In this document: piece after piece, positions 9,538 through 18,670 of the stretch
Layout: every line of letters starts with the position of its first letter
Numbering within the stretch: the first letter of the stretch is position 1
Assembly: GCA_023665475.1 (NCBI GenBank)
Contig: JAMPEB010000007.1
Span: 53,495-117,494 of the forward strand
Length of the DNA: 64,000 bases
Origin: Lachnoclostridium sp.
GTDB lineage: Bacteria > Bacillota > Clostridia > Lachnospirales > Lachnospiraceae
Reading direction: 5' to 3'
Translations under genes and position numbers: made by a program
The notes under the pieces: model-generated
What the model was told of the DNA's origin: nothing
Seen by the model: the letters and a program-made list of their open reading frames with translations, nothing else
Databases searched by the model: none

Positions 9538-10149
9538 ATGGGAAAAGCGTTTTCGGACGAAGAAAAACAGGAGATAAGAAAAAAGCTGCTTGAAACAGGC
9601 ACGGAGATGTTTCATGACAACTCGGTAAAGGCAATAAACATACGGGAACTTACCGCAAGAGCCGGTATCTCACAGGGCGGATTTTATACTTTCTATAAGG
9701 ATAAGGATGCGTTTGTGCTGGATGTAATGCGATACCGCTCGGCGCAGAAAATAGCGGATGCGGAGAGATTGTTTTTACAGCCGACGGAGGACCCGGCAGG
9801 TCTTATGAGCAGGGTTTTGTTTGATTATCTGATCGATATGAAGCATAAAACCGACACACGCGAGGCTTATTCCGAGGTCTTCAAGATGCTGGTGAAGCAG
9901 CAGGAAAAGCTTGGTGCGCGGAGCATAACACTGTTCCGTGGGTTTATGGAAAAGGTTGCCGCATATTGGAGAAAACAAATGGTTCCTGTGGAGGTGGATA
10001 TGGAAGGAATGTGCGGCGTTATGGCGGGGGCATTTGTACTGTTTGTTCACAACGAAATGATAGACAGGGATTATTTTGATGAAATATTCAAAGCATTTCT
10101 GGATGCCGGTGTGAGAAAATATATATGGAAACGGGAGGATAAACAATGA
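9538..10149 (+). CDS. TetR/AcrR family transcriptional regulator
   Basis: DNA-binding repressor of about 203 residues. The N-terminal helix-turn-helix reads INIRELTARAGISQGGFYTFY, with the typical KDKDAFV continuation, followed by an all-helical ligand domain. The ATG at 9538 follows AGGAG by 7 bases; a longer frame starting at 9502 has no ribosome site. The last four bases overlap the start of the phosphotransferase gene. It likely controls its own operon and, by the shared palindrome, the exporter cassette at 3.5 kb. Confidence 0.88.
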   Translation: MGKAFSDEEKQEIRKKLLETGTEMFHDNSVKAINIRELTARAGISQGGFYTFYKDKDAFVLDVMRYRSAQKIADAERLFLQPTEDPAGLMSRVLFDYLIDMKHKTDTREAYSEVFKMLVKQQEKLGARSITLFRGFMEKVAAYWRKQMVPVEVDMEGMCGVMAGAFVLFVHNEMIDRDYFDEIFKAFLDAGVRKYIWKREDKQ

Positions 10150-12620
10150 TCCGCAGATTTGATGAAATCGGAAAAGACGATGTTATGGTTGCGGGGGGTA
10201 AAGGCGCCAACCTTGGTGAGATGACACGGGCGGGGCTTCCTGTTCCGCCCGGATTTGTGGTAACGGCGGACGCATACCGCAGTTTCCTTGCGGAAAATCA
10301 TATCGACGAAGAAATCACCGCACTCCTTGATGATGCGGGCGCAGATGAGCAGAAACTATTCTTTGCGGCTGAGAAGATTCGCGGGCTTATCACGGCAGGA
10401 AGTATGCCTGTTTCTTTAAAAGAAGCGGTTAGCCAAAACTATCTTCTCCTTTGCAAAAATTCCGGAAACGATACATTGCGCGTCGCGGTGCGTTCCTCCG
10501 CCACTGCGGAGGATCTTCCCGATGCGAGTTTTGCGGGACAGCAGGAAACCTATCTGAATATTGTGGGAATCGATGCGCTTTGCGAGAATATTATCCGCTG
10601 TTATGCTTCGCTATGGGGGAACCGGGCGGTAAGCTATCGGCAGACACAAGGGTACGGCCAGAAGAGCGTTGCCCTTGCCGTCGTTGTGCAGGAAATGGTG
10701 GAGAGCGAAAAGGCAGGAGTGCTTTTTACGGCAAATCCTGTGAATAACAATCGTGACGAAATGCAGTTGAACGCTTCCTACGGACTCGGTGAGGCTGTGG
10801 TTTCCGGCAAGGTCACAGCGGACACCTTTATCTGCGGCAAGGACGGCAGTATCCGGTCAAGCGTTATCGGCAGCAAAGAAATAGAGATCATTTATGCGGA
10901 AAACGGCACAAAGGAAGTGCTTGTCTCCCCGGAAAGGAGCGGTGTGCTGTGTCTGTCAGGGGAGGAGATCAAGGCACTCTGCAAAGCGGCGGCCACGGTG
11001 GAGAATTATTATGGCTGCCCAATGGACATTGAATGGGCAATCCGCGGCGGAAACGCCTATATTTTACAGGCGAGGGCAATCACCACGCTCACGGACAATA
11101 TCGACGAAGCGGAAATAGAATCCTATATCAGCAAAAATAAGATAACCGGCGCCCTGCGCGAGAATTTTGCGTTTCTTCTTGAAAAGATGCCTGTTGCGCA
11201 GCTTCCGCTGGACCATAGCTTCTGCGGCTCGGTGAACAATCAGAAAGCACAGATTTTCTCCGAGGTCGGACTTCTCATTTCCATGGAGCCTCAGATAGAT
11301 GATGACGGAATCATGATACTGCCGCCCAATGACAAGAGAATTAACGGGAAGATATGCAAGATATTCGGTCTGCTGAAAGAGCTTAAGGATCTTTCGGGCT
11401 GCCGGGAGAAGTGTGAGGGCTATCTTAAGAAATACCAGAAAAGTATCGATAAAATGGCGGAGTTATCCTTTGAAACTCTTTCTTTGGAGCAGTGCGGAAA
11501 GTACATAGACGAGGCGTACAGGCTTGTTCAGCGTATCGCTTACGCGCGCTTCAAATATGCGCTTTTCCCCGGAGTCCTTGCCAATATGCGGGTGGAAAAA
11601 CTGCTGAAGAAGATTTCCCCCGATCTTACGGCATATGACCTTTACTGTAATCTGGATTACAAAACCGCAGTCGTGACCCGTGACATTGCGGCGCTAGCGG
11701 ACAAAATCCGCGGGGAGGAAGCGCTTGCCCGTGCGGTGATGCGAGGTGACAGTTACGAGCGTGTCTGCCACGATTTCCCGGATATTGCCGTAGCGTTTGA
11801 GACATTTATGTCCAAGCACGGAATGAAATCCGATTATAATTGCTACTGCATTTTCGCAAAGTCATTTATTGAGGATCCCGACCGCCTTATCCACATCATA
11901 AAGCCGCTGATAAACAATCCTGCCGCGCCGGATGAGGAGAAATTTGCACCGCTGATGGCACAGGTTCGGGGGGTGTGCGGTGAGAAGAAATTCCCCGATG
12001 TGGAGAGGCAGATAGATTGTATCCGCGCTTTCCATGTGGCGCGGGAGGAGAGCCAATATCAGTGGGAAACGGTTTTCTATTATTCCAAGAGAATACTGGA
12101 GCGCGCCGCATTCCTCTGCACGGGCAGCAAAGATATTGCGGACAGCGTGGCATATCTGTTCCTTGATGAGTTTACCGCAATGTGTAAAGAGGGCTTTTCC
12201 GATAAGTATCGTGAAATCATTGCTCATCGGAAAGGGAAACGCGCGCTTGCCGAAAAGGTCTGGGAGCGCAGCAAGCTCTGCGTGTTTGAGGGCGCGGGTG
12301 ATGTGTTAAAGGGGGTAGGCGGCAGCAGCGGCGAAGCAGTAGGCCGGGTGTGTATTGTCCGCGGTCCTGAGGAGTTTGGCAAGCTGGAAAAGGGTGATAT
12401 TCTTGTCTGTCCCTATACCGACCCGGAGTGGACGCCGTTATTCAAGGTTGCGACCGCGGTAGTTGCCGATACAGGGGCGGCATTGTCCCATGCAGCCATC
12501 GTGGCGCGTGAGTACGGCATCCCCGCCGTATTGGGTGTAGGTCTTGCCACAACCCGCTTCAAGGACGGCGAGATGATACGCGTCAACGGTTCCAAAGGAG
12601 AGGTGGAGAAGGTTGGCTAG
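10146..12620 (+). CDS. PEP-synthase-superfamily phosphotransferase, rifampin phosphotransferase-like
   Basis: Soluble enzyme of 824 residues. An N-terminal ATP-grasp domain (about 1-315: VAGGKGANLGEM, RSSATAEDLPDASFAG, GCPMDIEWA) is followed by a 400-residue middle region and a C-terminal swivelling-His domain (YTDPEWTPLF, then ALSHAAIVAREYG with His782). PEP synthase carries its His domain in the middle and ends in a TIM barrel. Here the His domain is last and the barrel is absent, as in rifampin phosphotransferases. It sits between tetR (4-base overlap) and a MATE pump (8-base overlap), which fits drug inactivation. The substrate is inferred, not shown. Confidence 0.8.
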   Translation: MIRRFDEIGKDDVMVAGGKGANLGEMTRAGLPVPPGFVVTADAYRSFLAENHIDEEITALLDDAGADEQKLFFAAEKIRGLITAGSMPVSLKEAVSQNYLLLCKNSGNDTLRVAVRSSATAEDLPDASFAGQQETYLNIVGIDALCENIIRCYASLWGNRAVSYRQTQGYGQKSVALAVVVQEMVESEKAGVLFTANPVNNNRDEMQLNASYGLGEAVVSGKVTADTFICGKDGSIRSSVIGSKEIEIIYAENGTKEVLVSPERSGVLCLSGEEIKALCKAAATVENYYGCPMDIEWAIRGGNAYILQARAITTLTDNIDEAEIESYISKNKITGALRENFAFLLEKMPVAQLPLDHSFCGSVNNQKAQIFSEVGLLISMEPQIDDDGIMILPPNDKRINGKICKIFGLLKELKDLSGCREKCEGYLKKYQKSIDKMAELSFETLSLEQCGKYIDEAYRLVQRIAYARFKYALFPGVLANMRVEKLLKKISPDLTAYDLYCNLDYKTAVVTRDIAALADKIRGEEALARAVMRGDSYERVCHDFPDIAVAFETFMSKHGMKSDYNCYCIFAKSFIEDPDRLIHIIKPLINNPAAPDEEKFAPLMAQVRGVCGEKKFPDVERQIDCIRAFHVAREESQYQWETVFYYSKRILERAAFLCTGSKDIADSVAYLFLDEFTAMCKEGFSDKYREIIAHRKGKRALAEKVWERSKLCVFEGAGDVLKGVGGSSGEAVGRVCIVRGPEEFGKLEKGDILVCPYTDPEWTPLFKVATAVVADTGAALSHAAIVAREYGIPAVLGVGLATTRFKDGEMIRVNGSKGEVEKVG

Positions 12621-14016
12621 GTCAGATAAATTGCGTTCGATTCCGCTTAGTTTTGTTAAGTTAAGTTCAGAGACAAAAGAGCAGCGCCGTGAGCAGATTA
12701 TTACCGCGCCGCTTCTGCCGCTTTTGATAAAAACCGCAATTCCCACAATCATCGGAATGCTGGTCACAGTTGTTTACAATCTCACCGATACCTTCTGGAT
12801 AGGCAAAATGGACAACAAAAGCATGACCGCTGCTGTGGGAATTGTGTTTGCGTTCGTTTCCTTTGTTCAGGCAATTGGATTTTGGTTTGGCTACGGCAGC
12901 GGCAATGTCATGTCCAGAAGGCTCGGGGAAGGCAATGAGCAGGAAGCGGAAATCGTGTCTTCAAGCGGCGTGGTCATGGCTCTGACCACCGGAATCGCCC
13001 TGATGATACCCATGCTGATATGGCTCGAGCCGCTTGCGGCGCTCCTTGGCGGAAACGCATCGGAGAGCCTTATGAAGTACACCGTCCAATATCTTCGGAT
13101 CATGCTGCTATCCGTTCCGTTCTCACTGTTTGCGACAACGGTGTATAATCAGCTTCGATTGTGTGGAAATGTGAAGGACGGAATGATTGGACTGCTTGCG
13201 GGAATCCTTGCCAACATCATTCTCGACCCGGTACTGATCATCCTTTTGCGTATGGGAATGCTCGGCGCGGGACTGGCAACGCTGCTGGGGCAGATGCTCG
13301 GCGCTGTGGTACTGGCGTTTCTTTCGTACAGACACGGAAATATTCCTGTGAGGTTTGACAGATGCAATTTGGGCGATGGCAGATGGTATCATATTCTTGC
13401 GGGCGGAGCACCGAATTTCTCCCGTCAGGGAATCACCAGTATCGCTTCCGTCCTGTTGAATGTTGCGGCTGCTGATTTTGGAGAAGCTACGATTGCGGCA
13501 TTTACCGTCTCGTCAAGAGTGGCGGCATTGGGATATATGATAATGATAGGTTTCGGGCAGGGTTTTCAGCCAATCTGTGCCATGAACTATGGCGCGAAAA
13601 AATATGACCGTGTCGGAAAAGCGTTCCGCCTTACCGTCGGCATAGGAACCGTGTTTATGGTAATAGCCGCGGCGCTCTATGCGGTGTTTGCAAAACCGCT
13701 TATCGGAATGTTTCTGGCGGATGATGAAGTGATACGGACAGGGGCCGTCATTTTAAGATATCAGTGCATCTCGTTTCCGTTTCTTGCGTTTTATGCAGTA
13801 TCCAGCATGTATATGCAAAATTGCGGTAAATATATGACAGCGTTGGTTATTTCCATCGCAAGACAGGGGATTTTCTACATTCCTTTGCTGTTTGCCCTGG
13901 GAGCGGTATTTCAGGATTTCGGCCTGTATATTGTCCAGCCCGTTTCGGATATTTTGTCCTTTGCGCTGGCGGCGGTGATTTTAGGCGTAAGGCGTGATGC
14001 TGTATTGTCAGAGTAA
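12613..14016 (+). CDS. MATE family multidrug efflux transporter
   Basis: Cation-coupled efflux protein of 467 residues with about 12 membrane helices. The MATE-type N-terminus reads PLLIKTAIPTIIGMLVTVVY followed by NLTDTFWIG, and the second half has GFGQGFQPICAMNYGA. It starts at a TTG at 12613, inside the end of the phosphotransferase gene, 4-5 bases after GGAG, so translation is coupled. With tetR and the phosphotransferase it makes a likely resistance operon that both modifies and exports a compound. Confidence 0.9.
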   Translation: MARSDKLRSIPLSFVKLSSETKEQRREQIITAPLLPLLIKTAIPTIIGMLVTVVYNLTDTFWIGKMDNKSMTAAVGIVFAFVSFVQAIGFWFGYGSGNVMSRRLGEGNEQEAEIVSSSGVVMALTTGIALMIPMLIWLEPLAALLGGNASESLMKYTVQYLRIMLLSVPFSLFATTVYNQLRLCGNVKDGMIGLLAGILANIILDPVLIILLRMGMLGAGLATLLGQMLGAVVLAFLSYRHGNIPVRFDRCNLGDGRWYHILAGGAPNFSRQGITSIASVLLNVAAADFGEATIAAFTVSSRVAALGYMIMIGFGQGFQPICAMNYGAKKYDRVGKAFRLTVGIGTVFMVIAAALYAVFAKPLIGMFLADDEVIRTGAVILRYQCISFPFLAFYAVSSMYMQNCGKYMTALVISIARQGIFYIPLLFALGAVFQDFGLYIVQPVSDILSFALAAVILGVRRDAVLSE

Positions 14017-14035
14017 AGGTTGAATCTGAAAACTA

Positions 14036-14064
14036 TTGACACTTTTTCATTTCTTTGCTAAAGT
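14036..14064 (+). promoter_or_regulatory. Promoter for the riboswitch-controlled antiporter
   Basis: TTGACA at 14036-14041, a 17-base spacer, and TAAAGT at 14059-14064. Transcription would begin near 14070, so the RNA opens almost exactly on the riboswitch aptamer. Confidence 0.75.
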
Positions 14065-14070
14065 ATAAAC

Positions 14071-14127
14071 GGGAATGAAGTTCTCCCTTGGGCAACCAAA
14101 ACCGCTTTTTTAAGCTGATGACTTCTG
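14071..14127 (+). promoter_or_regulatory. Fluoride riboswitch (crcB motif) aptamer
   Basis: The 5' hairpin GGGAATGAAGTTCTCCC is followed by an AAACCGC joining segment (14098-14105) and then GCTGATGACTTCT (14114-14126). This is the crcB arrangement. The loop GAAGT can pair with ACTTC to form the diagnostic pseudoknot; in textbook crcB examples the same pairing is GGAGU/ACUCC, so the change is compensatory. The downstream gene is a cation:proton antiporter, one of the gene classes known under fluoride control. Confidence 0.88.
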
Positions 14128-14162
14128 TGATATAACTATCGCAGAAGGACATCGGCTTTTTT
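14112..14162 (+). terminator. Intrinsic terminator, expression platform of the fluoride riboswitch
   Basis: The arm AAGCTGATGACTTCTG pairs imperfectly with CAGAAGGACATCGGCTT across a short loop near 14131-14139, followed by six T (14157-14162). The left arm reuses the 3' half of the aptamer, so aptamer folding and terminator folding exclude each other: fluoride bound should mean the gene is on. Confidence 0.85.
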
Positions 14163-14184
14163 ATGCATGAAAGGAGAAAAAATT

Positions 14185-15384
14185 ATGTTGACTTCACTTG
14201 CGCTTATTTTTCTTGTGGGTCTTGCTATGGCTTCCGTTTGCCAAAAGGTAAAACTTCCCCGCATTATCGGTATGCTGGTTACGGGGATTGTTTTAGGACC
14301 GTATGTGCTGAATCTTTTAGACGCTTCGATTCTGGGCATATCTGCTGATCTGCGGCAGATGGCATTAGTGATTATTTTAATCAAAGCAGGATTGGCCCTG
14401 AATATCAGTGACTTAAAGAAAGTGGGACGCCCGGCGCTCTTAATGTCCTTTTTACCCGCAGTCTTTGAAATATTGGCATTTGTGCTGTTCGCGCCCTCTG
14501 TTCTTGGAATCACCTTGATTGATGCCGCTATTATGGGAGCTGTTCTTGGGGCAGTATCTCCGGCGGTTGTCGTCCCCAGAATGGTACAGCTTATGGAAAC
14601 AAAATACGGAACAAAAAAGGGCATTCCACAGCTTATTTTAGCCGGTGCATCTTTGGATGATGTTTTTGTCATTGTGCTGTTTTCAACCTTTATCGGAATG
14701 GCGCAGGGAAATACAGTAAACATTATGGAATTTGTCAATATTCCCATTTCGATTATTTCAGGCATCTTCATAGGAGCGGCAGCAGGATTTTTCCTGTCTG
14801 TTTTCTTTGAAACCAAATATGCACATAAGCATTATGTGCGCAACAGCATGAAAGTTATGATTGTCTTAGGAACGGCATTTCTGCTGATTGCTTTGGAAGA
14901 ATGGCTGAAAAATGTTATCTCGGTTTCGGGGCTACTTGCGGTTATGAGCATGGCTTGCATGTTACAGTTAAAAAGCGCCGCTTCGGTTTCGGCTCGTCTT
15001 TCTGAGAAATTCGGCAAGCTGTGGATTGCCGCCGAAGTCATTTTGTTTGTGCTTGTGGGGGCGGCGGTTGATATCCGCTATACTTTGGAAGCCGGGTTAG
15101 GCGCTGTCCTTTTGATTATAGTTGCGCTGATATTCCGTTCGGTCGGTGTTTATCTGTGTTTGATAGGCACAAAGCTCAACTTAAAAGAAAAAATATTCTG
15201 TATCATTGCCTATCTGCCAAAGGCTACGGTTCAAGCCGCCATTGGTTCCGTTCCCCTGTCTTTAGGTCTGCCTTGTGGGAATATTGTATTGTCGGTAGCC
15301 GTATTGTCAATTATAATTACTGCGCCGTTAGGTGCATTTGGCATGGATATGACATATCAGCGTTTATTGGAAAAGGAAATGTGA
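14185..15384 (+). CDS. Cation:proton antiporter (CPA family), fluoride-responsive
   Basis: Polytopic membrane protein of about 399 residues with 11-12 helices. The segment GAVLGAVSPAVVVPRM carries the conserved discontinuous-helix pattern of NhaP/KefB-like antiporters. LILAGASLDDVFVIVLF contains the paired acidic residues (DD) expected in the ion-binding core. The ATG at 14185 is 8-9 bases after AAGGAG; an ATG at 14167 overlaps that ribosome site. Control by a fluoride riboswitch suggests it helps expel fluoride or restore ion balance under fluoride or acid stress. Confidence 0.85.
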   Translation: MLTSLALIFLVGLAMASVCQKVKLPRIIGMLVTGIVLGPYVLNLLDASILGISADLRQMALVIILIKAGLALNISDLKKVGRPALLMSFLPAVFEILAFVLFAPSVLGITLIDAAIMGAVLGAVSPAVVVPRMVQLMETKYGTKKGIPQLILAGASLDDVFVIVLFSTFIGMAQGNTVNIMEFVNIPISIISGIFIGAAAGFFLSVFFETKYAHKHYVRNSMKVMIVLGTAFLLIALEEWLKNVISVSGLLAVMSMACMLQLKSAASVSARLSEKFGKLWIAAEVILFVLVGAAVDIRYTLEAGLGAVLLIIVALIFRSVGVYLCLIGTKLNLKEKIFCIIAYLPKATVQAAIGSVPLSLGLPCGNIVLSVAVLSIIITAPLGAFGMDMTYQRLLEKEM

Positions 15385-15440
15385 AATACGATAGTGGAAA
15401 GAAAATAAAAGAGGGAAATGGATCATAGATGAAGAATCAT

Positions 15441-15469
15441 TTGATATTAAGTCAAATATGAGTTATAAT
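15441..15469 (+). promoter_or_regulatory. Promoter for the yjbR-like/DUF4261 pair
   Basis: TTGATA at 15441-15446, a 17-base spacer, and TATAAT at 15464-15469. It lies 50 bases upstream of the next coding start. Confidence 0.72.
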
Positions 15470-15519
15470 TAGCGGAAAGAACAATATGTTCCCCAATAAG
15501 AAAAGTTGAGAGCGGAAAA

Positions 15520-15921
15520 ATGAGAGATTTTGTTTTTGACTATATCAAAAAGAAATACAAAGTATCTCCGGAATATCCATGGCTTAAGTATGACAGCAAT
15601 GCGGTGTTCCGGCACGCGGATAACAATAAGTGGTTTGCTCTTGTAATGAGCGTGGAGAAAAATAAGCTGGGACTCTCCGGCGATGATTATGTGGATGTGG
15701 TCAATCTTAAGGTCATTGATATGGTTTTTCGGGATGTGATTATACGGGAAGAGGGCATTATGCCGGCATATCATATGAATAAGCTCCATTGGATTACGGT
15801 ACTTTTGGACGGCAGCGTGGAGGAAGAGAGGGTGCTTGACTTGATTGACATGAGTTTTATGGCTACCGCATCGGTAAAAAAGAAAGAGAAACAGAGTAAA
15901 AAGGATGGAGGGTCGGTATGA
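15520..15921 (+). CDS. MmcQ/YjbR-like protein
   Basis: Small soluble protein of 133 residues. It matches the YjbR (CyaY-like fold) pattern: an early YPWLKYDSNAVFRH segment, a central NKWFALVMSV strand, and a late YHMNKLHWITVLLDG motif followed by the helix that closes the fold. Family members are annotated as DNA-binding, but their role is poorly defined. The stop overlaps the start of the DUF4261 gene by 4 bases, so the two are translated together. Confidence 0.78.
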   Translation: MRDFVFDYIKKKYKVSPEYPWLKYDSNAVFRHADNNKWFALVMSVEKNKLGLSGDDYVDVVNLKVIDMVFRDVIIREEGIMPAYHMNKLHWITVLLDGSVEEERVLDLIDMSFMATASVKKKEKQSKKDGGSV

Positions 15922-16691
15922 ATCAGAATCAGACGGGAGCAGGGCATTTTGTGAATTTTGTGCTGTTAAAGGAAGCTGTATGGAACAAAGAAGAGTTCAT
16001 GAAGATTTTGAAAGAAGAATGGCAGATTGAAGCGGAAGACAATGGGGACACAAAGGAAGGGCAGACAGATCAGGATGAGGATGCAGTGTGCTTTTACAGT
16101 CAAGGCTGCATGATTTCCGCAGCTTTGATGCCTACGCCGATTCCTGACAAAGAGGCGGAGTATCATGCCGGAAGAAACTATATGTGGCAGGATGCGGAAG
16201 AAACAGTGAAACAGCATCAGGGGCATCTGGTGGTGATCGTGATGAATCTGGGCGCCGGAGTCGTGGAAGCAGGCAAATTATTGACGAAAGTAGTGTCATC
16301 CTGCTGTAAACAGACGGGGGTTCTGGGAGTATACGCCAATGAAACCGTGTATCAGCCCGAACAATATCTGCAGTTTGCGGATATGTTGAAAGAATCCCGG
16401 TTTCCCATATTTAATCTTGTGTGGTTTGGGCTGTACCCCGGAAAAGACGGCGTTTGCAGCTGTACTTGCGGAATGAACAAATTTGGATATGACGAGATGG
16501 AAATTATAGACAGCAATGCTCAGCCTTCACAAATTCTGGACTTTTTGTCGGGAGTGGCAGCCTATGTCATTGCGGAGGGTGTAGTCCTGCAAAGCGGAGA
16601 AACCATAGGGTTTTCGGCGGAACAGCAGATTTCCATTACCAAGAGTCAGGGGATTGCAGTGGAAGGAGAGTCCCTGAAGCTGGGTTTCTGA
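15918..16691 (+). CDS. DUF4261 domain protein
   Basis: Soluble protein of 257 residues. The DUF4261 pattern is recognisable: CFYSQGCMISAALMPTPIP, NYMWQDAEE, GKLLTKVVSSCCKQ, a FNLVWFGLY stretch, and GETIGFSAEQQ near the end. Function is unknown in the family. It overlaps the yjbR-like gene by 4 bases and converges on the membrane protein gene at 16702 with only 10 bases between stops; no terminator is visible there. Confidence 0.75.
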   Translation: MNQNQTGAGHFVNFVLLKEAVWNKEEFMKILKEEWQIEAEDNGDTKEGQTDQDEDAVCFYSQGCMISAALMPTPIPDKEAEYHAGRNYMWQDAEETVKQHQGHLVVIVMNLGAGVVEAGKLLTKVVSSCCKQTGVLGVYANETVYQPEQYLQFADMLKESRFPIFNLVWFGLYPGKDGVCSCTCGMNKFGYDEMEIIDSNAQPSQILDFLSGVAAYVIAEGVVLQSGETIGFSAEQQISITKSQGIAVEGESLKLGF

Positions 16692-16701
16692 AACGCCCCT
16701 G

Positions 16702-17478
16702 TTAATGCTTCGGCAGAAGAACGGTAAGCAGCAGATACAGAGCGGGTTGATGAACCATGTAAATCGCAAGGGAATGCCGACCGACCCATTCCAGACCTTT
16801 GAGACGGCTTGATGATAAATGGTGAAGCAGCCTCTTTTTCTCGCAGATTTGATAAAGAAAAAATCCGGCGGTGAAGAGGAATAGCCAGGGAAACAGCGGA
16901 AAGTAGTCCGTTGAGTAGAATCCGGGCATGGGAAATCCCAAAAAAGTCGTGGCTAAATCATGATACCAGCCCCGGGGCAGGGACAGCAGATGAAGATTGC
17001 CGATGCCTAAATATCCGGACCCGATATGTCTGGTCAGGATAAACAAAAAGGTGCAGACAGCGAACCCTATGGAAGGGCGGCATTTTTGCACAATGTGTTC
17101 CGACAGCGCCATGAGAAGCATACAGGAGCCGATCAGCGTAAGCACGCCGAACACCACACGGTTTTGCGGCATTACCAGAATGGTGGCAAAAGATATAAGA
17201 AATCCCGCCAGAAAGACGATAAGTCCTCTTTTTATTTTTTTGCGTCCCAGAGGCTGGCAGAAACCGGACAAAAAGATAAAGGTACAACAGATGCCCTGCT
17301 GCCATAAATACGCCCCGTCGGAATGATACCACTGCCAGGGAAAACCGAAGAGATAAACCAAATCCCATGCGGCGTGATAAAGAATCATATTGATAAGGGC
17401 GATGCCCCTGATACAGTCCAAAACGCCATATCTGGCAGAAGCGGGGGTTGTTTGAGATTTTATCGTTGCTGTTTCCAT
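16702..17478 (-). CDS. DUF1624/heparan-alpha-glucosaminide acetyltransferase-like membrane protein
   Basis: Integral membrane protein of about 258 residues with roughly seven helices. The opening RYGVLDCIRGIALINMILYH and the later FLSGF and AIYMVHQP motifs are those of the DUF1624 acyltransferase group, which is thought to move acyl groups to membrane or periplasmic sugars. AGGAG lies 13 bases before the ATG at 17478; an ATG at 17499 is an alternative. It follows the M15 peptidase on the same strand and probably shares its transcript, suggesting a cell-envelope role. Confidence 0.72.
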   Translation of the reverse strand: METATIKSQTTPASARYGVLDCIRGIALINMILYHAAWDLVYLFGFPWQWYHSDGAYLWQQGICCTFIFLSGFCQPLGRKKIKRGLIVFLAGFLISFATILVMPQNRVVFGVLTLIGSCMLLMALSEHIVQKCRPSIGFAVCTFLFILTRHIGSGYLGIGNLHLLSLPRGWYHDLATTFLGFPMPGFYSTDYFPLFPWLFLFTAGFFLYQICEKKRLLHHLSSSRLKGLEWVGRHSLAIYMVHQPALYLLLTVLLPKH

Positions 17479-17518
17479 GATTTTCTGAATTCTCCTCATA
17501 TTCGGTATGACATGATTC

Positions 17519-18412
17519 CTATTGGGGCATCTGAAAATGCTGATAATCTTTGTGGGAATTGAAACTGCCGCCCCAGATAAAGCCATGTTCTTTGAAAAGC
17601 TGATAACAGAGGTCGTTTTCATCTATTTTATAGGGAAAGTTCCGGTTTCTGTCCGTATAGGATTCTGCGGAGGCAGGGAGAATCTGCTCTGTCCCGTTTG
17701 CGTTATAAGTAATGCAGGGGTTGTACAGGGGGTTAATGTCAACGGCAAGCCCATACTCATGTCTGGACAGGGAAGGATTTTCCTGCGGCGTTTGATAATA
17801 AAAGCAGAAGGTGTTGTTGTTTTCCATGGAAGCGGCATAGTCTCCGTTAAACTCGTCAATAAGGCGGACCTGACCGATCCGGTATTCATTGCGGTACAGT
17901 TCGTAGAAAATTTCCGTCAAGTCTCCGGCAATCGCCTGATTGCAGATAAGCTCTCCCTCTGTGGCAGCGCCGTCAAGATCATAGTGCCAGATATGCACAT
18001 AACGAAGGTCGTCATAAGTGATATTTGGAAGAGAATCCGTGTTTTGACCGGGTTCCGTATCCGAAAGAAGCGTAACGGGATAGGAGATTCCTGTGATATA
18101 TCTTTGCAGATTTTCTGACAGGGGTTCGTAATAAAAGCCCTCCGAATAAAGGGTGCGCTGTTCGACAGGGATACTGCTGTTTAAAGCGGCTCCCGGCAGG
18201 GTGGAGCGAACGGGAGCATTCTGTCCGGCATCGGAATCGGAGATGCTTTCGCCTTCAGTAGTTTCCTGATAGGCGATATCAGGATTTTGCCGGGCATAAT
18301 CTTCCAGGGTCAGGGAATGCTGACGGGACACTCTTGTCAGTCCGCTCACCAGAATACAGATGACTCCGATAATAAGTACCATTTTTATAATTTTGTTCCG
18401 GTCTGTTTTCAT
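17519..18412 (-). CDS. M15 family D-Ala-D-Ala carboxypeptidase-like protein
   Basis: Membrane-anchored peptidase of 297 residues. One N-terminal helix (about 10-26) is followed by a low-complexity linker and then the metallopeptidase domain. The zinc-binding SRHEYGLAVDIN motif is at 216-227 (His218, Asp225) and the third ligand His292 is in DYQHFQ at the C-terminus, so the active site looks complete. It likely trims peptidoglycan stem peptides outside the cell. A TTTACA/TATGCT promoter on this strand drives it. Confidence 0.87.
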   Translation of the reverse strand: MKTDRNKIIKMVLIIGVICILVSGLTRVSRQHSLTLEDYARQNPDIAYQETTEGESISDSDAGQNAPVRSTLPGAALNSSIPVEQRTLYSEGFYYEPLSENLQRYITGISYPVTLLSDTEPGQNTDSLPNITYDDLRYVHIWHYDLDGAATEGELICNQAIAGDLTEIFYELYRNEYRIGQVRLIDEFNGDYAASMENNNTFCFYYQTPQENPSLSRHEYGLAVDINPLYNPCITYNANGTEQILPASAESYTDRNRNFPYKIDENDLCYQLFKEHGFIWGGSFNSHKDYQHFQMPQ

Positions 18413-18445
18413 TGTTATACCCCGAGTGTTCTTCTTTCGTTACTC

Positions 18446-18474
18446 AGCATAACATGCCGGACGCATTTTGTAAA
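18446..18474 (-). promoter_or_regulatory. Promoter for the M15 peptidase gene
   Basis: On the minus strand, TTTACA (18469-18474), a 17-base spacer and TATGCT (18446-18451). The start codon follows about 34 bases downstream. Confidence 0.6.
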
Positions 18475-18541
18475 TGAGAAGCCGGGAATTATCCTGTAAA
18501 CTATACATAAGGAGTTTCGCTGATAAGACGGCAAGGTTTTC

Positions 18542-18570
18542 TTGACAAGTTTGTTTGTGGGAATTATAAT
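18542..18570 (+). promoter_or_regulatory. Consensus sigma-A promoter for the zinc-ribbon protein gene
   Basis: Exact TTGACA (18542-18547), a 17-base spacer, and exact TATAAT (18565-18570). This is the best-matching promoter in the window, suggesting strong or constitutive expression of the gene at 18671. Confidence 0.85.
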
Positions 18571-18670
18571 GAAAAAAGTGTTTTTTATCAAAATTTTAAT
18601 CATAGCGATACAGATATCATGACAGAAAATACGAAATATCTGTCAAACACACACGAGGAGGGCAAACCTG

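Noticed and set aside
10146..12620. Calling the gene phosphoenolpyruvate synthase (ppsA)
   Set aside because: The His domain is at the C-terminal end (His782) and the PEP-binding TIM barrel is missing.
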